A stretch of DNA of 31,104 bases, taken from positions 1 through 31,104 of IMG/VR virus record IMGVR_UViG_3300047548_000747; one strand, 5' to 3'. Under the pieces are notes generated by a model, which was given only the letters and a program-made list of their open reading frames with translations, ran no database searches and was not told the DNA's origin. The first letter of the stretch is position 1. Each line of letters begins with the position of its first letter. Of the stretch, positions 1 to 6,387 are shown piece after piece. This DNA is from a virus. Made by a program: the position numbers and the translations under genes.

Positions 1-80
1 CATGAAAGGAGTATCGGGTGTGGACTTCGATTTGTCCACACCTATCGGCACGAATTTTCAGGAATTCCAAAAATTTATTC

Positions 81-119
81 CGCCACAAATCCCGTGGCGT
101 TGCCACAAATCGTGTGGCA
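81..119. repeat. Tandem palindromes, left pair (GCCACAAAT type)
   Basis: Two imperfect palindromes start 20 bp apart. The first has arms CGCCAC/GTGGCG (81-86 and 94-99). The second has arms TGCCACA/TGTGGCA (101-107 and 113-119) around AATCG. The same motif pair with the same 20-bp spacing recurs at 599-639, on the other side of the plus-strand gene. The dyad symmetry and fixed spacing are what one expects of a repressor operator or a short mobile-repeat boundary; which of these is unknown. Confidence 0.7.
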
Positions 120-198
120 CTTGTGAAAATCCTGCATTTTTGCGCGCATTGCCCAGCGCCGGCAGCATATGTAACTCCGGGAAAGACCGGAAATTTTT

Positions 199-322
199 CG
201 TCACCGTTCGCCCGCTCCGGGTAGTTCTCCAAATAGGGCCGCTGACAAATTGCTGACAAATCGCTGACAAACCGCTGAAACGGTCGTCACCTTCGATCCG
301 TTTCGCGTAGCTCTCCAAATAG
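199..322 (+). repeat. Imperfect 38-bp direct duplication, 86-bp period
   Basis: The segment 199-236 (CGTCACC... ending GTAGTTCTCCAAATAG) recurs at 285-322 (CGTCACC... ending GTAGCTCTCCAAATAG). The last 16 bases differ at one position, while the middles have diverged. The second copy ends immediately before the ribosome binding site of the gene at 335. The 48 bases between the copies hold the 11-bp GCTGACAAA repeats. Confidence 0.7.
241..284 (+). repeat. Four 11-bp iteron-like direct repeats
   Basis: GCTGACAAA begins at 241, 252 and 263, and a decayed copy (GCTGAAA) begins at 274, giving an exact 11-bp period. Repeats at one helical turn place protein sites on the same DNA face, as in iterons or clustered activator/repressor sites. 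Confidence 0.7.
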
Positions 323-334
323 AAGGAGCATCAC

Positions 335-598
335 ATGGGAAACCTTGAAGGCTTTGACGCCAGAATTCACGACGCAATTCTCAGCCGAGAATTGGACATT
401 GCCCACGCAAAAGCCATCGACGCCATTTTGGATGGCGGCGAGGAAGTCGCCGCCGCAATCAATCACGCACTGGAGCACATGTGCAAAACGTCGTCGGGGG
501 CAATTCAGACGATCTCCCTGTTCGCGCGCCTCGGCTTCCTTTACACGCTCCACAGCGGAATCATGCCCGGTGTGAGCATAGAAGATCCGGAAGAGTAG
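335..598 (+). CDS. Small alpha-helical protein of unknown function, the only plus-strand gene
   Basis: An 87-residue acidic, probably all-helical protein with no family recognised. The start is well supported: AAGGAG lies six bases upstream of the ATG. There is no signal peptide. A moderately hydrophobic stretch (about residues 56-72) is interrupted by Arg and His and is not a convincing membrane segment. The gene converges on the minus-strand block, and its stop at 596-598 abuts the palindrome pair at 599-639, beyond which the minus-strand stop at 640 follows at once. Opposite orientation, its own repeat-rich leader and matching palindromes on both sides make it look like an independently expressed cargo gene (moron) or a small regulator. 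Function cannot be assigned from sequence. Confidence 0.7.
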   Translation: MGNLEGFDARIHDAILSRELDIAHAKAIDAILDGGEEVAAAINHALEHMCKTSSGAIQTISLFARLGFLYTLHSGIMPGVSIEDPEE

Positions 599-639
599 CC
601 GCCACAAATCGTGTGGCAATGCCACAAATGGCGTGGCGG
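599..639. repeat. Tandem palindromes, right pair, between convergent stop codons
   Basis: The second pair of GCCACAAAT palindromes starts at 601 and 621 (20-bp spacing, as in the left pair). Outer arms CCGCCAC (599-605) and GTGGCGG (633-639), together with an inner TGTGGC-AAT-GCCACA hairpin, let the whole 41 bases fold as one structure. It exactly fills the gap between the plus-strand stop and the minus-strand stop at 640. It could stop transcription from both sides, but no T-run follows on either strand, so it is not a standard intrinsic terminator. Confidence 0.65.
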
Positions 640-813
640 TCAGTCAGCCGCCGCCACGTCCCACGCCCGCGGATCTGCTGCCCGCTCGTTTTCTGCTGCC
701 ATCGCCGCCGCTTCGCCCTGCAGCCTCTCCAGTTCTGCAGACTCAACAGCCATCACCTGCGAGAACATGACAGCCAAGCTCACGACGATCGACACCACAG
801 CCAGCTCGCTCAT
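640..813 (-). CDS. Small single-pass membrane protein with short coiled coil
   Basis: A 57-residue protein. The ATG at 813 overlaps the stop of the methyltransferase gene as ATGA, which sets the start; longer readings would overlap that gene out of frame. Residues about 3-22 (rich in V, S, I, A, L, M) form one membrane segment. A charged Ala/Glu-rich tail follows, suited to a short coiled coil. This is the last gene of the minus-strand block. Its size and topology fit a holin, a spanin-like subunit or an envelope-associated accessory protein, but no family motif is visible. Confidence 0.6.
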   Translation of the reverse strand: MSELAVVSIVVSLAVMFSQVMAVESAELERLQGEAAAMAAENERAADPRAWDVAAAD

Positions 814-1370
814 TTTCGCGCCCACCAGATGCGGGTATTGGTTGCCACCTGGTGCCGGCCGGAGAACCGTCGCTGTACTGCATCCATCACGCCAGGATCT
901 GCTGACCAGTAATCGTGCCCGCACATGATGCCACCGTCTCGCAACAGCGGCCACCATGCCTCGACGTCTGCAGCCACCTCTGCGGCATGGTGATCGGCGT
1001 CGATGAATATGCTGTCTACCTGTCCAATCAATCCACGCTCGACCAACTGGCGAGCTGCATCCACGCTGTAGGCTTCGATCGTCTCAACCTTTGCGCTGGT
1101 CAAATCGTGAATCAGTTGCACGGTCAGTTTTCGCACGCCCTGCACCCACGGAATCGGGATCGTGTAGCCGGCGTTTGCATCCACTGCAATCACCCGCGCC
1201 GGTTGCTGCAGTCCCGCGCACGTCGCCCACAGGCTGCGGCCGCAAAATGTGCCGATCTCAACGTGACAGCGGCTTTCCTGCAGCGTGTAATAAAGCCAGC
1301 CCAGTTCCGTCGGCCACATCTCGCCGGGAATACGGTAAGCAATCTGCATAGCCGTTACGTGGTCTACCAT
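810..1370 (-). CDS. Class I SAM-dependent methyltransferase (Methyltransf_24-like)
   Basis: A 186-residue Rossmann-fold methyltransferase. Motif I is VEIGTFCGRS (about residues 37-46), followed by VIAVDAN (the acidic residue that binds the ribose of SAM). SIFIDADHH lies near 119 and GGIMCGHDYW near 140. This pattern matches small stand-alone enzymes often placed among glycan- or surface-modifying genes. The ATG at 1370 overlaps the stop of the upstream PRTase-HAD gene by 7 bases (ATGGTAG). The substrate is not visible. Its position beside the nucleotide/sugar-type fusion gene suggests the two act on a common small molecule or a virion/surface glycan, which is inference. Confidence 0.75.
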   Translation of the reverse strand: MVDHVTAMQIAYRIPGEMWPTELGWLYYTLQESRCHVEIGTFCGRSLWATCAGLQQPARVIAVDANAGYTIPIPWVQGVRKLTVQLIHDLTSAKVETIEAYSVDAARQLVERGLIGQVDSIFIDADHHAAEVAADVEAWWPLLRDGGIMCGHDYWSADPGVMDAVQRRFSGRHQVATNTRIWWARK

Positions 1371-2872
1371 TTGCAATGCACCTCCGCAGTGTGTGGGCAA
1401 ACGGTCATCTGCCCCGTTCGTTCGTGTATCAACCTCGCCTGCCGTGGGTCACTCTCCACGAACATCAGCGGGGCCGGTCGCGGTCGATGGACTTTCGCCC
1501 ACGCCCCAAAGTGCTGAGCCTTGTAATCGCCCATTGAATGTCGCTCCCGCTCCCGCGTTGTCGCCGCCGGGTGCATTATCAGCCGATGCCATTGCACGCC
1601 GTGCCTCCGCAGCCAGTCCTCAGTTTCCGCCCGATAGCGTTCCACCCGTGCCGTGACGATCAGCGGAACCGGGGCTTTGCGTGGCAGATACAACGGGCGA
1701 GCGTTGCGGATGAAATCCAGATAGCGCGGCCCATCGTCATCCTGTTCACGGCTCGGATCGTGGCAAAGAACGCCATCGAAATCGAGAGCCATGTTGGGTG
1801 ACAAAACGGAATTAAATATGTTCCACTCCAGCATGTGCGGCCACTTCAATTCACTGTGCCACATATCGGGTTTCAGGTGGGCTGCTGGGTTGCAGTAAAT
1901 CGCTGCGGTCACAGCGTTCCAGCCCCGCATGATCGGCAGTACCTGACGGAAACTGTTGCCTGTCATGCAGGTGTCGTCAACGATCAGCACCTTGCCCTGC
2001 GGCCGGATGTGTGACGATCCGCCAAGCCTCCATCCGTTGCCCGCCTCAATCACGTCGTTCAGCGTCTGTCGAATTGCCAGCAGCGGCAGGTGCAGATACA
2101 TGGAAAGCATCGTCGCAGCCGACAGCCCGGACCGTGCCACGCCTGCGATTGCAGTGATGTCACTGGGGATCTGCCCAGCAAAAGCCTTCACATCGTTGGC
2201 GAACTGCGCCGCCGTGATCCATCGCGGGTAATCGCTGCCCATCGCGAACGCCCCGCGGTTGCGGTGCCTGCGTGGTTTGCTGGGGAGCGTTCGCTGCGGT
2301 TGCGTTCGCCGTTGCCCTGCCGGTTTTCGTTCGGCGTACTTGCGCCCACGCGTGCGCGGGATCCGCTGCGGTTCTGGTGTGGTTTCGACGGCCTCAACAA
2401 TCCACTCCCGCACCCTCGCCTCTACCATTCCCGGAGCGATTGCACAGCCCCACCGCTGCCACCATGCCCGCGCGTGCAGTTGGGCGCGGCTGCGGATGCG
2501 GTAGGCGAGCGCGTCGATTTGCTCCAGCACCTGCTGCCGGGTCATGATGTTCAACTCATTGATTTCGTTGGTGCATCCGGTGCAATCGGTTTGCTCGCCC
2601 GTCTCGCGGCTGATGATTCGGGCCAGTGCGTCGCCGTAGCCTGTTTTCGCCCTGATCGGTTTCCGAGCGGCTTTTGTCGTCAACCGCGATTGATTGCCGT
2701 GGGCCAGAATACCGATCGTTGCGTCCTCTCGCTGCTGTCTGGCCTCAGCAATTGCCGCCATCATTGCATCGACTGCAGCCCCATTGCCAGCCTTGCACGA
2801 TTGATGAAACGGCCGCGGAACGGTCGTCTGTCTCCGATCACACCAGCCTGCTGCCTCGCAGTTGCATGTCAT
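1364..2872 (-). CDS. Fusion: Cys-rich N-domain, phosphoribosyltransferase, HAD-like phosphatase
   Basis: A 502-residue three-part protein. Residues 1-170 hold a Cys-rich segment (MTCNC, GWC, then CTGC followed by a helix) that resembles a domain I associate with planctomycete phage-like proteins and glycosyltransferases. An Arg/Lys/Pro-rich linker (about 165-210) follows. A type I phosphoribosyltransferase domain carries the PRPP loop VLIVDDTCMTGNS (about 295-307). A HAD domain follows with motif I LDFDGVLCHD (about 363-372), motif II around IVTAR, a Lys in DYKAQHF and the acidic FVESD. The domain pair suggests a nucleotide-salvage-type transferase coupled to a phosphatase. I chose the ATG at 2872, which overlaps the preceding stop; an in-frame ATG at 2881 is the alternative. 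The PRTase part also has an internal ATG (MGSDYP). Confidence 0.75.
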   Translation of the reverse strand: MTCNCEAAGWCDRRQTTVPRPFHQSCKAGNGAAVDAMMAAIAEARQQREDATIGILAHGNQSRLTTKAARKPIRAKTGYGDALARIISRETGEQTDCTGCTNEINELNIMTRQQVLEQIDALAYRIRSRAQLHARAWWQRWGCAIAPGMVEARVREWIVEAVETTPEPQRIPRTRGRKYAERKPAGQRRTQPQRTLPSKPRRHRNRGAFAMGSDYPRWITAAQFANDVKAFAGQIPSDITAIAGVARSGLSAATMLSMYLHLPLLAIRQTLNDVIEAGNGWRLGGSSHIRPQGKVLIVDDTCMTGNSFRQVLPIMRGWNAVTAAIYCNPAAHLKPDMWHSELKWPHMLEWNIFNSVLSPNMALDFDGVLCHDPSREQDDDGPRYLDFIRNARPLYLPRKAPVPLIVTARVERYRAETEDWLRRHGVQWHRLIMHPAATTRERERHSMGDYKAQHFGAWAKVHRPRPAPLMFVESDPRQARLIHERTGQMTVCPHTAEVHCKW

Positions 2873-3393
2873 GAGCCGCATCCAATTTCTACATCACCAT
2901 GCACCAATACGTTGTAGGTGACGATCCCGCCCGACGTTTCGCACGCCATTTCCGCAATAAAATCAATCGTGCCATATGCTACGCCATTCACCGCGTTTGC
3001 ACAATCAGGGCAAACAAATGTGAGCGAACTAACGTCTTTCCACACTGATGAAACAGGGCTTTCAAATCCGCCTCCAGATGTCGCGGAGCGGTACTGCACC
3101 GACCATTCTCCAGTGACTGAATCACAGAACACCCGCACCCAAAGTTCTGTGGCAGCCGAACGGATAATCTGGCCGGTTTCTGTGTATTGACTGGGGCAAC
3201 CGAAGTCGGTGCTTGTCTCTACTGGCGAAGGTGCTATTTCGCAGTCGTTATTTGTCTCAACGACACTGATCCAATTTATTATACCAGACTGCCCAGCAGG
3301 CCACCCGGGACAGCATGGGCAGCCGCCGCAGCAACAATCCTCCACCGCCTTTTTCTTCCGCCCCCCTGTTATCTCGCCAAACCCGACACTCAT
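2869..3393 (-). CDS. Cys-rich protein of unknown function, tail-end region
   Basis: A 174-residue protein with about 13 cysteines, six of them inside nine residues near the N-terminus (CCCGGCPCC), then FVCPDC further on. The body is beta-rich (VRVFC, WSVQYRS, GTIDFIAEM, TYNVLVHGDV). The ATG at 3393 overlaps the upstream stop as ATGA. No family is recognised. It follows the tail hub and another Cys-containing protein, so a tail-tip or accessory virion role is plausible. The cysteine cluster suggests metal binding or disulfides. Confidence 0.65.
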   Translation of the reverse strand: MSVGFGEITGGRKKKAVEDCCCGGCPCCPGWPAGQSGIINWISVVETNNDCEIAPSPVETSTDFGCPSQYTETGQIIRSAATELWVRVFCDSVTGEWSVQYRSATSGGGFESPVSSVWKDVSSLTFVCPDCANAVNGVAYGTIDFIAEMACETSGGIVTYNVLVHGDVEIGCGS

Positions 3394-3926
3394 GGGTAAC
3401 ACTCGTCAGTCCAGACTTCGCACAACGTTCCCTCGATCAAAAGGAAATCGCAGCGCGTCTGAATCACTTCGCCGTTGCAGCATTCCCAGTCTGTGACAGG
3501 GACTTTAAGCATTTCGTATTCGGCAGAGATGATGGCGTACAGTTGCTCTCCAGTCTCTGGGTCTTTGTGAATCGGCAACAGCCGCACATGCCCGCCGTCC
3601 TTGATTTTCAGCGTTCGCGCGTCGTGAGCATAAACGAACTGATTGGTTCCAATCGGCCGCGTTTTGTCGGCGTCGAATGCGACGATGGCGGCGCAGTCGT
3701 CTTCATTGCCGCCCAGTGTGGCAGCGTCGCACAAATCGCACGTGAGCGCATCATATTCGTCGGGCGGGGATTCATTAAATGTCGCCAACTCAACACGATA
3801 CCAGCCATCGCCCAAGCATTCAGCGCACAGCCCCTCTTTGAGATTTGCCGGTGCACCACCGCCGGCGAAGAGCAGTTTGTACTGCCGCCGATCCGTGCGA
3901 ACTGTTTTCGGGAGTTTGAGACTCAT
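3390..3926 (-). CDS. Unknown protein downstream of the tail hub
   Basis: A 178-residue acidic protein with scattered paired cysteines (CAECL, CDLCD, ECC, near the end DECYP). No membrane segment or signal peptide is seen. A patch of short beta strands (FVYAHDA, HVRLLPI, LYAII) suggests a compact beta domain. The ATG at 3926 overlaps the stop of the hub gene as ATGA and its own stop overlaps the next start. Conserved synteny with tail-tip genes is its only functional clue. Confidence 0.65.
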   Translation of the reverse strand: MSLKLPKTVRTDRRQYKLLFAGGGAPANLKEGLCAECLGDGWYRVELATFNESPPDEYDALTCDLCDAATLGGNEDDCAAIVAFDADKTRPIGTNQFVYAHDARTLKIKDGGHVRLLPIHKDPETGEQLYAIISAEYEMLKVPVTDWECCNGEVIQTRCDFLLIEGTLCEVWTDECYP

Positions 3927-5827
3927 GATTCCGCCAACCCCCTGTCCACGATCAGCACAGTAGACGGGCCACCGCTGCCCATTTCCCAGCGTCTTTCCAC
4001 GATCTGCACATAACGAGTGTAGCCGGTTGGCGCCGCGTTTAGGCTGATTTCCCGGCCTGCGATTTTCGTGAGCAGGTCGCCGATTTCGTAATCCGTATGC
4101 CAGCCCGGGAGGCGGAACTCACAGGACACGTCGGCGAAATGGTTCTGGTCGCGGATGCGTTCGGCGTATTGCAGTGCGTCAAAATAGTTGTCTTGCTCGT
4201 CGGCAAGGTTGCCCGTCTCTGCCAACACCGACGCATATGGACCGTATTCCTGCCGCCAGCGTTTCGCGAATTTTTCTGGAACCACAATCACCTGTCGGAA
4301 CTCACGGGCATTCACCGCCCCGCCCTGTTTCGTCGCGTCCGCCGTCAGCCTTGCGTCGCCTGCCACGGTGCCAGTGATTCGCAGCCGTGCCTGATCTCCG
4401 GCTTCGTACAACACAGACGGGATTTCCATTCCGTCAAACAACACGCCAATCTGATCGGGGCACAGTCGGACGGTCCATTCTGGATCTTCCGGTTCCCACG
4501 TGTAGCCGCCATCGGTCGAGTATTCCAGTTGAATCGGGAACCTCTGCTTACGCTCATTCGGCTCGTAACTTTTGGCCTCGCTCCAATACGTCAACGGGTC
4601 TTCAATGATGCGCCGGTGCGGCCAGTATTTCGAGAACACCTGCGCAAGATCCGGGACCGTCGGCATCTGCCCGAGGCGCGATATCTCCGGATCAAGGTCT
4701 CCGGCTTCGTTTGCAATCCACAGCCGCCAGACCGTTTCGTTCCCAACGTACTCGCTGCCGTCTTTCCGCAGGTCGTCCGCTGCCAACGAATCCTTCGCCG
4801 CCGGCCATGCGGGGTACAGGTCCAGCGTTACTTCTGCCCTTTCAAAGTCGCCCATTACGATAACGCGATTGAACGAGTCGCCGATGGCGTTTGAGACTTC
4901 CAGTTGGTTCAGGTTGCTGTCGTCCAAATCCAACACACTACCGACAGCCTGAAATTTCAACTCCTTCTGTGTGCCATCGCCGATTTTGAATGCCTTCAGT
5001 TGCGGCTTTTCCTCGTCGAGTTTGTAATCGACGTACCAATTAAAGCCGGCCGGGATCAGCAGTGTGTCGAGCGCTTGATGGAGTTGTGTGCCCAGTGGGA
5101 TCCGCAATTCACGCACGGGTAAAGCGCTGCTGAGCGTGCTCTCCAGTGTCGCCTGGTCAAAATTCTCGATAAACTCCTCCGCCGTATTCAGTTCCCAGCA
5201 CATCGCCAGAACCGCCTCTGCCAACGTCCACTCCTGCCGCGTCTGCAGGTGGTAGTCCGCTCCCACGGCGTCGTCAGCGGCTTCCGGGTGAATCCACAGG
5301 TTGATCGTGTCGCCGCCCGTTCCGCTTCGCAATTTGCTGGATTTGTTAAACAGAACCCGCTGGTCGATGAAGGGATTGAAAACGATGTCATCTTCAATTC
5401 GCTGTTCCTCGCCTGCCGGCTCATTCCAGACCGTGTAGCCGGTCACCGGCAGCCCGAAATGATACGGGCGCAATTGCACTTGTGCCGTCAGTGATTCGGC
5501 TTGCTGGTCGATGCGGACTGTCTCCGCCACGTAGTCCCCGCGGTGCAGTTTGATTTTGTCCGGCGCCGTGGGAATCAACACGTCCACCATGCGGGCGAAC
5601 TGTGCGGGCTGCGTGCGGTTCTGCAGGTGAGCGGTCAGCCCAAATCCAAGGGACGCAAAATCCAACCGAGAACCGCCGGCGGACTGCACCACCATCGTAG
5701 CGTAAGCATCAGCAAACACCGTGGGCGAACTGGTCGGCGGGTTGCCGCCAGTGTCGCCGATGTAGACGGTCAGCTCCGGGTATTGATAGACCAGAGCCGA
5801 CGCCGTGTTGAGAGCGTCAAAGCCCAC
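3923..5827 (-). CDS. Tail hub / tail-associated protein (probable)
   Basis: A 634-residue beta-rich protein without transmembrane segments. It sits where siphoviruses place the distal tail and hub/lysin proteins, after the tape measure and two short genes. The middle (about 280-330) reads like hub domains (HQALDTLLIPAGFNWYV, FKIGDG), and the C-terminal third carries a long run about velocity of orientation terms such as DYEIGDLLTKIAGREI. These resemble the hub fold of gp27/Tal-type proteins. No peptidase or murein hydrolase motif is visible. The start is GTG at 5827, preceded by GAGG in the end of the upstream gene; the upstream stop lies 3 bases away. The family call rests on position and general character. 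Confidence 0.6.
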   Translation of the reverse strand: MGFDALNTASALVYQYPELTVYIGDTGGNPPTSSPTVFADAYATMVVQSAGGSRLDFASLGFGLTAHLQNRTQPAQFARMVDVLIPTAPDKIKLHRGDYVAETVRIDQQAESLTAQVQLRPYHFGLPVTGYTVWNEPAGEEQRIEDDIVFNPFIDQRVLFNKSSKLRSGTGGDTINLWIHPEAADDAVGADYHLQTRQEWTLAEAVLAMCWELNTAEEFIENFDQATLESTLSSALPVRELRIPLGTQLHQALDTLLIPAGFNWYVDYKLDEEKPQLKAFKIGDGTQKELKFQAVGSVLDLDDSNLNQLEVSNAIGDSFNRVIVMGDFERAEVTLDLYPAWPAAKDSLAADDLRKDGSEYVGNETVWRLWIANEAGDLDPEISRLGQMPTVPDLAQVFSKYWPHRRIIEDPLTYWSEAKSYEPNERKQRFPIQLEYSTDGGYTWEPEDPEWTVRLCPDQIGVLFDGMEIPSVLYEAGDQARLRITGTVAGDARLTADATKQGGAVNAREFRQVIVVPEKFAKRWRQEYGPYASVLAETGNLADEQDNYFDALQYAERIRDQNHFADVSCEFRLPGWHTDYEIGDLLTKIAGREISLNAAPTGYTRYVQIVERRWEMGSGGPSTVLIVDRGLAES

Positions 5828-5830
5828 AGC

Positions 5831-6016
5831 CTATTCCTCAGCGGTTGCCGGTGTTGCTGGTGCGGGATCTGCTGCAGGCTGCGATGTGGGCGTGCGTCCC
5901 CCGAAGCCGGATTGCTGCAGCGTGGCGAATGCCTGCTGGCGGTGTTGGTCCAGTGTTAACCCGCTCGCTGGGTCATAAGACTTGTCTACGTCAATCACGT
6001 CCTGATTTGTCGCCAT
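5831..6016 (-). CDS. Short Ala/Pro-rich tail-region protein
   Basis: A 61-residue hydrophilic protein whose C-terminal 20 residues are nearly all Ala, Pro, Thr and Glu. The ATG at 6016 is chosen because AGAGGAAAG stands five bases upstream; an in-frame ATG at 6067 has no such site. It overlaps the preceding gene by 22 bases and ends just before the hub gene. Function unknown; probably a minor tail component or assembly factor. Confidence 0.55.
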   Translation of the reverse strand: MATNQDVIDVDKSYDPASGLTLDQHRQQAFATLQQSGFGGRTPTSQPAADPAPATPATAEE

Positions 6017-6387
6017 GTGAGCTTTCCTCTGCAGTTCCAACCGTTTACCCCGGAGCCATCCAACCACGGATCCTCTTCGGGTGTGAAGCCCATGAATATC
6101 GAGTTGCCGAATGTCTTGATGTCGCTCCCGACAGTATACGTGACAGTGCCAAATTCGCCAATCTGAGCGTTCATCGTTTCAATCGCCGTCTGAATCAGAT
6201 TGTGCGAAGTGTAGCCCACGAACTGCATCCACGCGGCGAATTCACGGCCGTGCAGCCTGCCGAACAAGTGATATTCACCCGTCACGCCGAACCACGTTTG
6301 CACGCTGCGGGATTCGTTCCACGGTTGCGGCAGAATCGTCCCGTGCAGGTTGCTGCCGGTCGTCATCGTCGTCATTGCGATTGTCAT
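5995..6387 (-). CDS. Tail protein of unknown family, after the tape measure
   Basis: A 130-residue, beta-rich protein starting with an ATG that overlaps the tape-measure stop (ATGA). Its aromatic-rich middle (VGYTSHNLIQTAIETMN, then TVTYTVGSDIKTFG) looks like a small globular tail protein. Position directly after the tape measure is that of distal-tail proteins in siphoviruses, although it is much shorter than a typical Dit. No catalytic motif is seen. Confidence 0.55.
   Translation of the reverse strand: MTIAMTTMTTGSNLHGTILPQPWNESRSVQTWFGVTGEYHLFGRLHGREFAAWMQFVGYTSHNLIQTAIETMNAQIGEFGTVTYTVGSDIKTFGNSIFMGFTPEEDPWLDGSGVNGWNCRGKLTWRQIRT

Larger units (their letters stand above)
1..334. promoter_or_regulatory. 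Non-coding, repeat-rich leader of the plus-strand gene
   Basis: No convincing gene is seen in these 334 bases. In order they hold a perfect 9-bp inverted repeat (GGTGTGGAC at 17-25 with GTCCACACC at 34-42), two tandem palindromes of the GCCACAAAT type (81-119), the first copy of a 38-bp imperfect duplication (199-236), four 11-bp direct repeats beginning GCTGA (241-284) and the second copy of the duplication (285-322). The second copy runs straight into the ribosome binding site AAGGAG (323-328) of the plus-strand gene. This dense set of sites suggests a regulated promoter region, an origin, or both. No clear -35/-10 pair could be assigned. Confidence 0.55.

Noticed and set aside
4097-4894. 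Long plus-strand frame of about 265 codons across the tail hub gene
   Set aside because: It is antisense to the hub gene, has no ribosome binding site, and its sequence is low-complexity Arg/Pro/His-rich, as expected for a shadow frame.
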